Below, in pieces: positions 7,269 through 14,531 of a DNA stretch of 46,670 bases; position 1 is the first letter of the stretch; each line of letters opens with the position of its first letter. Made by a program: the position numbers and the translations under genes. The notes under the pieces are model-generated. The model searched no databases. It was not told the DNA's origin and saw nothing but the letters and a program-made list of their open reading frames with translations. Source of the DNA: Streptomyces sp. NBRC 110611 (lineage in GTDB: Bacteria; Actinomycetota; Actinomycetes; Streptomycetales; Streptomycetaceae); the NCBI RefSeq assembly GCF_001590865.1, contig NZ_BBUY01000006.1, positions 94,955 through 141,624 on the forward strand, given 5' to 3'.

Positions 7269-7428
7269 GATCAGTTCCCCCTGTCAGCTTTGCTAGGTCT
7301 CCGACATATTAGTTGTCGCCTCCTGACGCTGAACTCGTGGTGTCGTATGGGGTCGAATAAATCCGCTTCCGCTGACGGGGTACGCTGCCAACCGGAGAGA
7401 CGCCGGGCGATTAGCGAGGAGAACCACG
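7269..7428. promoter_or_regulatory. Divergent promoter region of regulator and 72-aa gene
   Basis: This 160-bp intergenic region separates two divergent genes and is less GC-rich than the surroundings. It contains the inverted repeat CGACA-N7-TGTCG at 7302-7318. Binding by the adjacent LuxR-type regulator is possible but unproven. Confidence 0.3.
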
Positions 7429-7647
7429 ATGCTTGGGCCGGGACTTGCGGGTATGCCCATGGAAGAGTGGAAGATCCGGACGGCCAAGGGCAAGGAGTAC
7501 GTCTTCGACAGCGAAGACGAAGCCTATGAGGCGCTGCCCGAGTACGGCGAGGGCAGCACTGTCTGGAAGCGCCGAGTACACCGGGGAATCGCGAACATCT
7601 CCCTGTCGTCGACTGGTTGGATCGATGTGACGCCGACCGGCCGGTAA
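7429..7647 (+). CDS. Small acidic protein of unknown function beside glycocin cluster
   Basis: This 72-residue protein starts at ATG 7429 with GAGGAGAA five bases upstream; an internal Met9 is an alternative start. I recognise no family. It begins with EEWKIRTAKGKEYVF, then an acidic stretch (DSEDEAYEALPEYGEG) and a likely beta-rich tail ending WIDVTPTGR. There are no Cys, no membrane segment and no signal peptide. It is divergent from the response regulator and followed by a terminator at 7693-7724, so it is probably a real monocistronic gene. Its place at the edge of the glycocin block makes an accessory role possible, but the soluble sequence does not look like the membrane immunity protein SunI. 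Confidence 0.65.
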   Translation: MLGPGLAGMPMEEWKIRTAKGKEYVFDSEDEAYEALPEYGEGSTVWKRRVHRGIANISLSSTGWIDVTPTGR

Positions 7648-7692
7648 GTGCGGCGCGCCACCGGAGAGCTCGGGTCGACCTCGATCCCGCAT

Positions 7693-7724
7693 AAGGGCCT
7701 GTCAGTTTTCTGACGGCCCTTTTC
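7693..7724 (+). terminator. Rho-independent terminator after the 72-aa gene
   Basis: AAGGGCC (7693-7699) and GTCAG (7701-7705) pair with CTGAC (7710-7714) and GGCCCTT (7715-7721) across a TTTT loop with one bulged T. A T-run follows, giving a good intrinsic terminator on the plus strand. Confidence 0.8.
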
Positions 7725-7754
7725 TGCGTGTTCGGGGCCGCTCGGCACGGAAAA

Positions 7755-7793
7755 GCGGCAGTCCCCTCGCCCGTATGAGGAGGAGACTGCCGC
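7755..7793 (-). terminator. Terminator of nagE2
   Basis: Arms 7755-7768 and 7780-7793 are complementary with one mismatch, with an 11-nt loop. On the minus strand a CTTTTC tract follows directly. It lies 25 nt past the nagE2 stop. Confidence 0.7.
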
Positions 7794-7817
7794 CGGCCGT
7801 TGTGCGGTGGAACAGGC

Positions 7818-9098
7818 TTACTTGGTCTTCGCCTGCGCTGCCTCTAGATCGCCCTCTTCGGGTTCACGACCCGGCGTCGGGATGTTGAACTTGATGATCG
7901 CGAAACGGAAGACCACGTAGTAGAGCGCCGCGAAGCAGAGGCCCACCAGTGCCAGCAGCCACGGCTTGGTCGCGATGCCCAGGTTGAGCAGGAAGTCGAT
8001 CGCGCCGGCCGAGAAGCCGAAGCCGTCCTTCATGCCCAGGGCCCAGGTCAGTGCCATCGAAATGCCGGTCAGCACCGCGTGGATCGCGTACAGAACCGGG
8101 GCGATGAACATGAACGTGAACTCGATCGGCTCCGTGACGCCGGTGACGAAGGCGGTCAGGGCCAGGGAGGCCATCATGCCGCCCACGACCTTGCGGCGCT
8201 CCGGGCGGGCGCAGTGCGTGATCGCCAGGCAGGCGGCCGGGAGGGCGAACATCATGATCGGGAAGAAGCCGGTCGTGAACTGGCCGGCGGTCGGGTCGCC
8301 GTGCAGGAAGCGGGCGATGTCGCCGTGGTACTCGACGCCCTTGTCGGTGAACGAACCTGCCTGGAGCCACGGGAAGGAGTTCAGCAGGTGGTGCATTCCC
8401 ACTGGGATGAGCCCGCGGTTGGCGACGCCGAAGATGCCCGCGCCCACGGCGCCGGAGCCGACCAGCCACTCGCCGAAGCTGTGCAGAGCGGTGCCGAGGA
8501 CCGGCCAGACGTAGCCGAAGGCCACGCCTATCAGCAGGCCGGCGAAGGACGACAGGATCGGCACGAGGCGCCGGCCGCTGAAGAAGCCCAGCCAGTCCGG
8601 GAGCTTCTTGCGGCTGTAGCGCTGGTAGAGCAGGGCGACCACGATGCCCATCACCACACCGCCGAGCACACCGGCGTTCACCGGCGGTGCGACCTCGGCC
8701 ACCTTGCCGTCGACGACCTGCTGGACCTTGGGCAGGCTGCCGTCCGTGAAGGTGCCCAGCACCTTGCTGAAGACCAGGTAGCCGACGACGGCGGCCAGTC
8801 CGGTGGAACCGTCCGCCTTCTTGGCGAAACCGATGGCGATACCGACCGCGAACAGCAGCGGCATGTTGTCCAGGAGGGCACCGCCGCCCGCCGCCATGAA
8901 CTCGGCGATCTTGTTGATGAAGGCGGGGAACGACTCCCGGCCGAGCATGTCGTCGTGGCCCAGGCGGACCATCAGCGCGGCGGCGGGCAGAGTGGCGATC
9001 GGCAGCATGAGGCTGCGGCCGATGCGCTGGGCCACGGCCATCACACTGGAGCCGCGGCCCTTCTTGTCGGGGGCCGCCGTGGCGGTGGCCGAACTCAT
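7818..9098 (-). CDS. nagE2: PTS N-acetylglucosamine permease, EIIC component (NagE2-like)
   Basis: This 426-residue polytopic protein is the EIIC domain of the glucose/GlcNAc PTS family, with the conserved VTEPIEF motif near residue 325 and about ten membrane segments. Streptomyces split this system into free EIIC (NagE) and EIIB (NagF) proteins; EIIA (Crr) is encoded elsewhere. The gene order (two EIIC copies, then EIIB) and the two dre-like sites upstream identify it as the likely orthologue of the S. coelicolor GlcNAc transporter NagE2. The ATG at 9098 has a perfect AGGAGG six bases upstream. It imports GlcNAc with phosphorylation. Its neighbour on the left is the glycocin block. Confidence 0.9.
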   Translation of the reverse strand: MSSATATAAPDKKGRGSSVMAVAQRIGRSLMLPIATLPAAALMVRLGHDDMLGRESFPAFINKIAEFMAAGGGALLDNMPLLFAVGIAIGFAKKADGSTGLAAVVGYLVFSKVLGTFTDGSLPKVQQVVDGKVAEVAPPVNAGVLGGVVMGIVVALLYQRYSRKKLPDWLGFFSGRRLVPILSSFAGLLIGVAFGYVWPVLGTALHSFGEWLVGSGAVGAGIFGVANRGLIPVGMHHLLNSFPWLQAGSFTDKGVEYHGDIARFLHGDPTAGQFTTGFFPIMMFALPAACLAITHCARPERRKVVGGMMASLALTAFVTGVTEPIEFTFMFIAPVLYAIHAVLTGISMALTWALGMKDGFGFSAGAIDFLLNLGIATKPWLLALVGLCFAALYYVVFRFAIIKFNIPTPGREPEEGDLEAAQAKTK

Positions 9099-9158
9099 CG
9101 GATTCCTCCTGGTGAGGCGGGCACTCGGGAAGGGGGACGGCCCGCTGGTTGGGGTGCA

Positions 9159-9190
9159 CCTGGTCTACACCACTAGTGGTTTAGACCAGT
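9159..9190. promoter_or_regulatory. Two adjacent DasR dre-like operators upstream of nagE2
   Basis: 9159-9174 (CCTGGTCTACACCACT) matches the remembered dre consensus ACTGGTCTAGACCACT at 14 of 16 bases. 9175-9190 (AGTGGTTTAGACCAGT) matches its reverse complement at 15 of 16. They abut, 61-92 bp upstream of the nagE2 ATG, so GlcN-6-P-responsive repression by DasR is expected. Confidence 0.85.
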
Positions 9191-9230
9191 TTTAGCATGT
9201 GCGCAAGGCGCAAAGGAATCCATTCTTCCA

Positions 9231-9246
9231 AGTGGTATGGACCACA
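9231..9246. promoter_or_regulatory. Weaker dre-like site between nagE1 and nagE2
   Basis: AGTGGTATGGACCACA matches the dre consensus at about 12 of 16 bases and is dyad-symmetric (TGGT...ACCA). It lies 41 bp beyond the strong pair, close to the nagE1 3' end. Confidence 0.4.
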
Positions 9247-9281
9247 CGGTGACCGGCCCCCGGGGCATGCCGCCGATGCGG

Positions 9282-10592
9282 CTACGCGATGTTCTCCCGC
9301 TCCATGGCGTCCCCCACCTCAGCCGGCTCCCGCCCCGGAGTCTGCAGATCGAATTTCATGATCGCGAAACGGAAGACGGCGTAGTAGAGCACCCCGAAAC
9401 ACAGGCCGACGGGAATGATCATCCACGGCTTGGTCGCCAGCCCCCAGTTGATGACGTAGTCGATCAATCCGGCCGAGAAGCTGAAACCGTCATGCACCCC
9501 CAGCGCCCAGCTCACGGCCATCGACGCACCCGTGAGTACGGCGTGCAGTCCGTACAGCACCGGCGCCACGAAGAGGAAGGAGTACTCGATCGGTTCGGTC
9601 ACGCCCGTGACGAGCGACGTCAGGCCGACCGAGAGCATCATCCCCGCGATCTCCTTGCGACGGTGCGCTCCGGCGCAGTGGGTGATCGCCAGTGCCGCGG
9701 CCGGCAGGGCGAACATCATGATCGGGAAGAATCCGGTGGTGAACTGGCCGGCGGTCGGGTCGCCCGCGAGGAACCGGTTGATATCGCCGTGGACGATCGT
9801 TCCGTCCGGTTTGGTGAAATCGCCGAACTGGAACCAGACGAACGTATTGAGGAACTGGTGCAGGCCCACCACCAGCAGCGCACGGTTCGCCACCCCGAAA
9901 ATTCCCGAACCCCACGCATCCCGTGCCGTCAGCCATTCACTGAAATGCGTCAGCGCGTCACCCACCGGCTGCCAGGCGAACAGGCACAGCACCGCGAAGG
10001 TCAGCCCGGTGAACGCCATGATGATCGGGACCAGCCGGCGGCCGTTGAAGAAACCCAGCCAGTCCACCAGCTTCACCCGGTGAAAACGCCGCCAGAGCCA
10101 GGCGGTCAGAAACCCCAGCACGATGCCGCCGAAAACCCCCGGATTCTGGAATGCGGCCTGTGTCACCGTCGCGGACGTATCCACGCACACCCCGCCCCAC
10201 AGTCCCGCCTGGGTATACGTCTGCCCCGCGGCGCACCCCGACGGGAAGGCGTGCAGCACCGAGTAATAGACCAGAAAGCCGGTCACCGCGGCGAGCGCGG
10301 TCGACCCGTCCGCCTTCTTCGCCATTCCGATCGCCACGCCGACGCAGAACAGCAGCGGCAGCCCCAGCCCCGAATCCAGCAGCGCCCCGCCGGCCGCCGC
10401 GAACACCGCGCCCACCGCATTCCAGCCCAGCCCCTCCGTGCCGAACACATCCGGCTGGCCGAGACGGTTGAGAATCCCGGCGGCGGGCAGTACGGCGATC
10501 GGCAGCTGGAGACTGCGCCCCATCTTCTGCAGCCCCTGGAAGAGGTTCGCCCCCCAGCGCTTCCCCGGCGCCGCCGCCGCATCCGAACTCAT
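9282..10592 (-). CDS. nagE1: PTS glucose/GlcNAc-family EIIC component, second copy (NagE1-like)
   Basis: This 436-residue paralogue of the neighbouring EIIC shares segments such as GDPTAGQFTTGFFPIMMFALPA and TEPIEYSFLF. It has an extra loop near residues 115-135 containing two Cys (GCAAGQT, GVCVDTS) that the other copy lacks. The ATG at 10592 has GGGAGGA upstream. It is transcribed divergently from nagF, with a dre-like site at 10661-10676. By analogy with S. coelicolor it may contribute less to GlcNAc uptake than NagE2; substrate range could differ. Confidence 0.88.
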   Translation of the reverse strand: MSSDAAAAPGKRWGANLFQGLQKMGRSLQLPIAVLPAAGILNRLGQPDVFGTEGLGWNAVGAVFAAAGGALLDSGLGLPLLFCVGVAIGMAKKADGSTALAAVTGFLVYYSVLHAFPSGCAAGQTYTQAGLWGGVCVDTSATVTQAAFQNPGVFGGIVLGFLTAWLWRRFHRVKLVDWLGFFNGRRLVPIIMAFTGLTFAVLCLFAWQPVGDALTHFSEWLTARDAWGSGIFGVANRALLVVGLHQFLNTFVWFQFGDFTKPDGTIVHGDINRFLAGDPTAGQFTTGFFPIMMFALPAAALAITHCAGAHRRKEIAGMMLSVGLTSLVTGVTEPIEYSFLFVAPVLYGLHAVLTGASMAVSWALGVHDGFSFSAGLIDYVINWGLATKPWMIIPVGLCFGVLYYAVFRFAIMKFDLQTPGREPAEVGDAMERENIA

Positions 10593-10660
10593 CCGCGTCC
10601 TCCCGGCAGTCGGCCCGTCGACGACCGGCCCGGTGCGTGCCGCATACTGGTGGCCATACT

Positions 10661-10676
10661 GGTGGTGTAGACCACT
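10661..10676. promoter_or_regulatory. dre-like DasR site upstream of nagE1/nagF
   Basis: GGTGGTGTAGACCACT matches the dre consensus at 13 of 16 bases and lies 69 bp before the nagE1 start, in the divergent nagE1-nagF region. The half-site GTAGACCACTC is repeated directly next to it (to about 10688), and ATACTGG is repeated at 10644 and 10656. Confidence 0.7.
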
Positions 10677-10878
10677 CGTAGACCACTCGGTGCGTACCGG
10701 ACGGCCGGAGAGACGGCCGTCCGGCGCGCACCGTGGCGATCACCGTCCTGGTGATCGCCATCCTTCGCCAGGCGACGGATATCCGCCCAGATAGTTGGGC
10801 TGAACGTGCGTTAACGTGCGTTACGGTGTGAAAACCGCGCGGCTGAACCGCCGGCGGCCGAGACAAGCAGGAGTGGAC

Positions 10879-11112
10879 ATGGCCAGCAAGGCTGAGAAGA
10901 TCGTCGCCGGGCTCGGCGGCCTCGACAACATCGAAGAGGTCGAGGGCTGCATCACCCGCCTCCGCACCGAAGTCAACGACGCCTCGCTGGTCGACGAGGA
11001 CGCCCTCAAGGCCGCCGGCGCCCACGGCGTCGTCAAGATGGGCACCGCCATCCAGGTCGTCATCGGCACCGACGCCGACCCGATCGCCGCCGAGATCGAA
11101 GACATGATGTGA
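10879..11112 (+). CDS. nagF: PTS GlcNAc EIIB component (NagF-like)
   Basis: This 77-residue free EIIB domain has the phosphorylated cysteine Cys24 in EEVEGCITRLRTEV and the typical end of the small alpha/beta domain (VVIGTDADPIA). It passes phosphate from EIIA to sugar bound by EIIC. The start at 10879 has an AGCAGGAG ribosome site. It is divergent from nagE1 and ends before a strong hairpin. Confidence 0.92.
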   Translation: MASKAEKIVAGLGGLDNIEEVEGCITRLRTEVNDASLVDEDALKAAGAHGVVKMGTAIQVVIGTDADPIAAEIEDMM

Positions 11113-11130
11113 GCTGACACCGGCGAGCCC

Positions 11131-11172
11131 GGGCCCCGTTCCGGACCCCCTGACCATGCCGGAACGGGGCCC
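11131..11172 (+). terminator. Hairpin between nagF and rph
   Basis: Perfect 14-bp arms 11131-11144 and 11159-11172 with a 14-nt loop, located 19 nt after the nagF stop. It isolates rph from the PTS unit. Confidence 0.65.
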
Positions 11173-11198
11173 TCGGCATTCCCGATAGGGTCTGTGCC

Positions 11199-11930
<732 letters not shown>

Positions 11931-12079
11931 CAGCCGACTACGCACCGGCCCGGGACGGGGGGGGAGAGTCACTCCTCCCCCGGTCCTTCCCGCCCTGCGG
12001 CGCTCCTGTGACGCGTTTCTCAGCGGCCCGTCCCCCTCCGGCTCTGGGCAAGCCGCCCCGGAACGCGCACTGTGGACCC

Positions 12080-12244
12080 ATGCCCAGCACCTCCGCCACC
12101 GCGCCCCGCACCCGTACCGGCATCGGCACCCGCATCCGTACCGGCGGCCCCGGGGACGACGGCTCCACGCGCCTCGAGAACCTCGCCGGCTGGACCCTCG
12201 TCGTCGTCCTGGCCATGCTCCTCACCCAGACCGGCCTCCTCTGA
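12080..12244 (+). CDS. Possible small single-pass membrane protein
   Basis: A 54-residue candidate starts at ATG 12080. It has a Thr/Arg-rich N-terminus (GIGTRIRTGG) and a hydrophobic C-terminal segment (LAGWTLVVVLAMLLTQTGLL) that could be one membrane helix. The ribosome site is weak and an in-frame GTG at 12008 would extend it. No family is recognised. It is retained because the hydrophobic segment is not a typical GC-rich shadow, but the call is weak. Confidence 0.35.
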   Translation: MPSTSATAPRTRTGIGTRIRTGGPGDDGSTRLENLAGWTLVVVLAMLLTQTGLL

Positions 12245-12385
12245 CCGGCCTCCTCTGACCGGCGTCCGGCCGAACTCCGCCCGCCCGTACGCCTTTTCGG
12301 GCAACCAAACACCCCCGCCCCGCGTTTCTTCCTTTGCCCAGGCATGACCATGACCTGGCCATGACACAACGGAAGGATCCGCGCC

Positions 12386-12796
12386 ATGGCTCCTCGCACC
12401 TCCCGGACGCGCCGCCGCCCGCTCACGCCCGCCCTCGCCGCGCTGGCCGCCGCCACCGTCGCCGTCCCCCTGCTCGCCGCCTGCGGAGCGGTCCAGAAGG
12501 CCGTTGGCTGCGCCAGGACCGCCACCTCCGTCGTCAACGCCGTCGACAAGCTCCAGCAGGCCGCCGGCGACTCCCTCACCGACCCGCAGAAGTCCCAAGA
12601 GGCCCTCGACGACATCGAGCAGAACCTGAAGAAGGTCAGCGACGAGGCCGGCGACCCCGAGCTGTCCCAGGCCGTCGACAAGACGAACAACGGCATCAAG
12701 GACGCCCGCAAGGCGATCGAGGACGGCAAGGCACCCAACATCAAGCCGATCGCCGACGGTGCGAGCGAGATCGCCAAGGTCTGCACACCCGGATAG
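12386..12796 (+). CDS. Small secreted lipoprotein of unknown function
   Basis: This 136-residue protein has an Arg-rich n-region, a hydrophobic stretch and a lipobox LLAAC ending at Cys33. The mature part is helical and charged, with QKSQEALDDIEQNLKKVSDEAG and DKTNNGIKDARKAIEDGKA, plus two more Cys (in GCARTA and VCTPG) that could form a disulfide. ATG at 12386 follows GGAAGGATC. No named family is recognised. It lies between rph and rdgB with independent spacing. Confidence 0.78.
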   Translation: MAPRTSRTRRRPLTPALAALAAATVAVPLLAACGAVQKAVGCARTATSVVNAVDKLQQAAGDSLTDPQKSQEALDDIEQNLKKVSDEAGDPELSQAVDKTNNGIKDARKAIEDGKAPNIKPIADGASEIAKVCTPG

Positions 12797-12865
12797 CCAC
12801 TGCCGGACAGCCACTGCCGGCCGGGACGCGCCGGCCGGGACGCGCCGGCCGGGACGCGGCCGGGA
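12796..12865 (+). repeat. Short GC-rich direct repeats before rdgB
   Basis: Two copies of GCCACTGCCGG and then about two and a half copies of a 14-bp CCGGGACGCGCCGG unit lie between the lipoprotein stop and rdgB. This is probably simple-sequence variation and could form weak structure near the rdgB ribosome site. Confidence 0.5.
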
Positions 12866-12877
12866 TAATGACGTCCC

Positions 12878-13513
12878 ATGCAGTCACCAACCGGCGGTCA
12901 CCCCGCGACCCCCCGCCGCCTCATCCTCGCCACCCGCAACGCCGGCAAGCTCACCGAGCTCCGCGCCATCCTCGACGCGGCCGGCCTCGCCGTCGAACTC
13001 GTCGGCGCCGACGCCTACCCCGACATCCCCGACGTCAAGGAGACCGGCGTCACCTTCGCGGAGAACGCCCTCCTCAAGGCCCGCGCCCTCGCCGAGGCCA
13101 CCGGCCACCCCGCCGTCGCCGACGACTCCGGCCTCTGCGTCGACGTGCTGGGCGGCGCGCCCGGCATCTTCTCCGCCCGCTGGGCCGGGAGCCACGGCAA
13201 CGACCGGGCCAACCTCGAACTCCTGCTGGCCCAGCTCTCCGACATCTCCGACGAACACCGCACGGCCCACTTCGCCTGCGCCGCGGCCCTCGCCCTCCCC
13301 GACGGCACCGAGCGCGTGGTCGAGGGCAGGCTCGAGGGAACCCTCCGCCGCGCCCCCGCCGGAACCGGCGGCTTCGGCTACGACCCGATCCTCCAGCCGG
13401 CGGGGGAGAGCCGCACCTGCGCCGAGCTGAGTCCCGAGGAGAAGAACGCGATCAGCCACCGGGGGAAGGCGTTCCGCGCGCTGGCCCCGGTACTGGAGGA
13501 ACTGCTGGGCTGA
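12878..13513 (+). CDS. rdgB: Non-canonical purine NTP pyrophosphatase (ITPase/XTPase)
   Basis: This 211-residue HAM1/RdgB house-cleaning enzyme hydrolyses dITP, ITP and XTP to monophosphates. Signature segments are ILATRNAGKLTEL near residue 15, TFAENALLKARA, ADDSGLCVDVLGGAPGIFSARWAG around 84-107, and GGFGYDPI with NAISHRGKA at the C-terminus. The length matches the family; the first 12 residues are a variable extension. It is followed by tRNA-Leu on the opposite strand. Confidence 0.94.
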   Translation: MQSPTGGHPATPRRLILATRNAGKLTELRAILDAAGLAVELVGADAYPDIPDVKETGVTFAENALLKARALAEATGHPAVADDSGLCVDVLGGAPGIFSARWAGSHGNDRANLELLLAQLSDISDEHRTAHFACAAALALPDGTERVVEGRLEGTLRRAPAGTGGFGYDPILQPAGESRTCAELSPEEKNAISHRGKAFRALAPVLEELLG

Positions 13514-13604
13514 GCCCCGGCGGCCGGCGACTGACCGGCGGCCGGTGAACGGCGAAGGCCCGGACCTGCGTTGCGCGGGGCCGGGTCGTCGAATCCAAGA
13601 TCAG

Positions 13605-13688
13605 TGCGGCCGGTGGGACTCGAACCCACACGCCTCGAAGGCACTGGTACCTAAAACCAGCCTGTCTCACCAGTTCCAGCACGGCCGC
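13605..13688 (-). tRNA. tRNA-Leu (anticodon UAG)
   Basis: A class II tRNA read on the minus strand: acceptor GCGGCCG / CGGCCGC, anticodon loop TTTAGGT flanked by CTGGT and ACCAG, long variable arm and T-arm GGTTCGAGTCC. The anticodon TAG decodes CUA. The 84-nt length includes the discriminator A; CCA is not encoded. Confidence 0.93.
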
Positions 13689-14024
13689 GCGTCGTGGCCA
13701 TACTACTGGTCGGCGGGCGCGCGGTGGCGAGGGGGCGGCGTCCCGGCCGCCTTTCCGGCGCCAATTTCCGGTGATCGCCCGGAAGTTGGGCCGGGGCGGG
13801 GCCGGAGGTGTCAACAGGCCCCCGGTGTCGCGCAGGTGGCGGAACATTGCCGCGCACCCGCGAGGGGGCGCAGGGCTTGTTACAGGACTGGTACAAAGCT
13901 GCGCGGTCACCGCAGTAATCGGGCAATCAGCCCGTGCAGCGGGGACGGGAGAGTGGTAGGGCCGGGCGCGGCATAGGTATGGGCAGGTGGGGGTACGGGG
14001 CGTGATCCCCGGGAGGAGATGGTG
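13689..14024. other. Intergenic region between tRNA-Leu and the 14025 gene
   Basis: No gene is supported in these 336 bases. The region must carry the tRNA-Leu promoter (leftward) and that of the kinase operon (rightward). No repeat or recognised operator is seen. Confidence 0.5.
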
Positions 14025-14531
14025 ATGACCGACCGCGAAGGGTCCCGCTGGGTTCGGGGCCGTATCGCGCTGGTGGCCTTCGTCGTGGTGACGGCGCTGG
14101 CGGCCGGCGGGGTGTGGTTCAGCCAGGTGACGGACCGCGCGTCGGCGGTGGATGCGGCGCCGAAGACCTCGGCGGTGCAGGACGGCAAGCAGGCCGCCAA
14201 GCAGTCCGGGGGGCTGCCGGGCGTGCGGGACTGCGGGTTCGGCAAACCGGAGATCAAGCCCGAGGTGATCACGCTGGCCTGCGCCGATGCCGGGATGGTG
14301 GCGACCGGCATCAGCTGGGAGAAGTACGGCACGAAGGACGCGCTGGGTGTGGGCGTGGTGCAGGTGCAGAAGACCGCGGCGGGCGCGGGGGTGGACGCGG
14401 GGTTCCCGGCGACGTTCCGGCTGTACGGGCCGAAGGCGAGGGACGGCGAGCTGGCGTTCACCGGCCTTGAGGTGACGTACGAGGGCTCGACACCGTTCGG
14501 TGACACTACGGAGATGTACAACCTCGCGTGA
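14025..14531 (+). CDS. Membrane-anchored extracytoplasmic protein paired with a histidine kinase
   Basis: This 168-residue protein has one N-terminal hydrophobic helix (GRIALVAFVVVTALAAGGVWF, residues about 12-32) and an outside domain with two Cys (GVRDCGFG, TLACADAG) that may pair. No family is named with certainty. I chose ATG at 14025 because GGAGGAG is then 8 nt upstream; ATG at 14019 is too close. The stop TGA overlaps the kinase GTG, so the proteins are made together and it could present a signal to the kinase. That role is inference. Confidence 0.75.
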   Translation: MTDREGSRWVRGRIALVAFVVVTALAAGGVWFSQVTDRASAVDAAPKTSAVQDGKQAAKQSGGLPGVRDCGFGKPEIKPEVITLACADAGMVATGISWEKYGTKDALGVGVVQVQKTAAGAGVDAGFPATFRLYGPKARDGELAFTGLEVTYEGSTPFGDTTEMYNLA

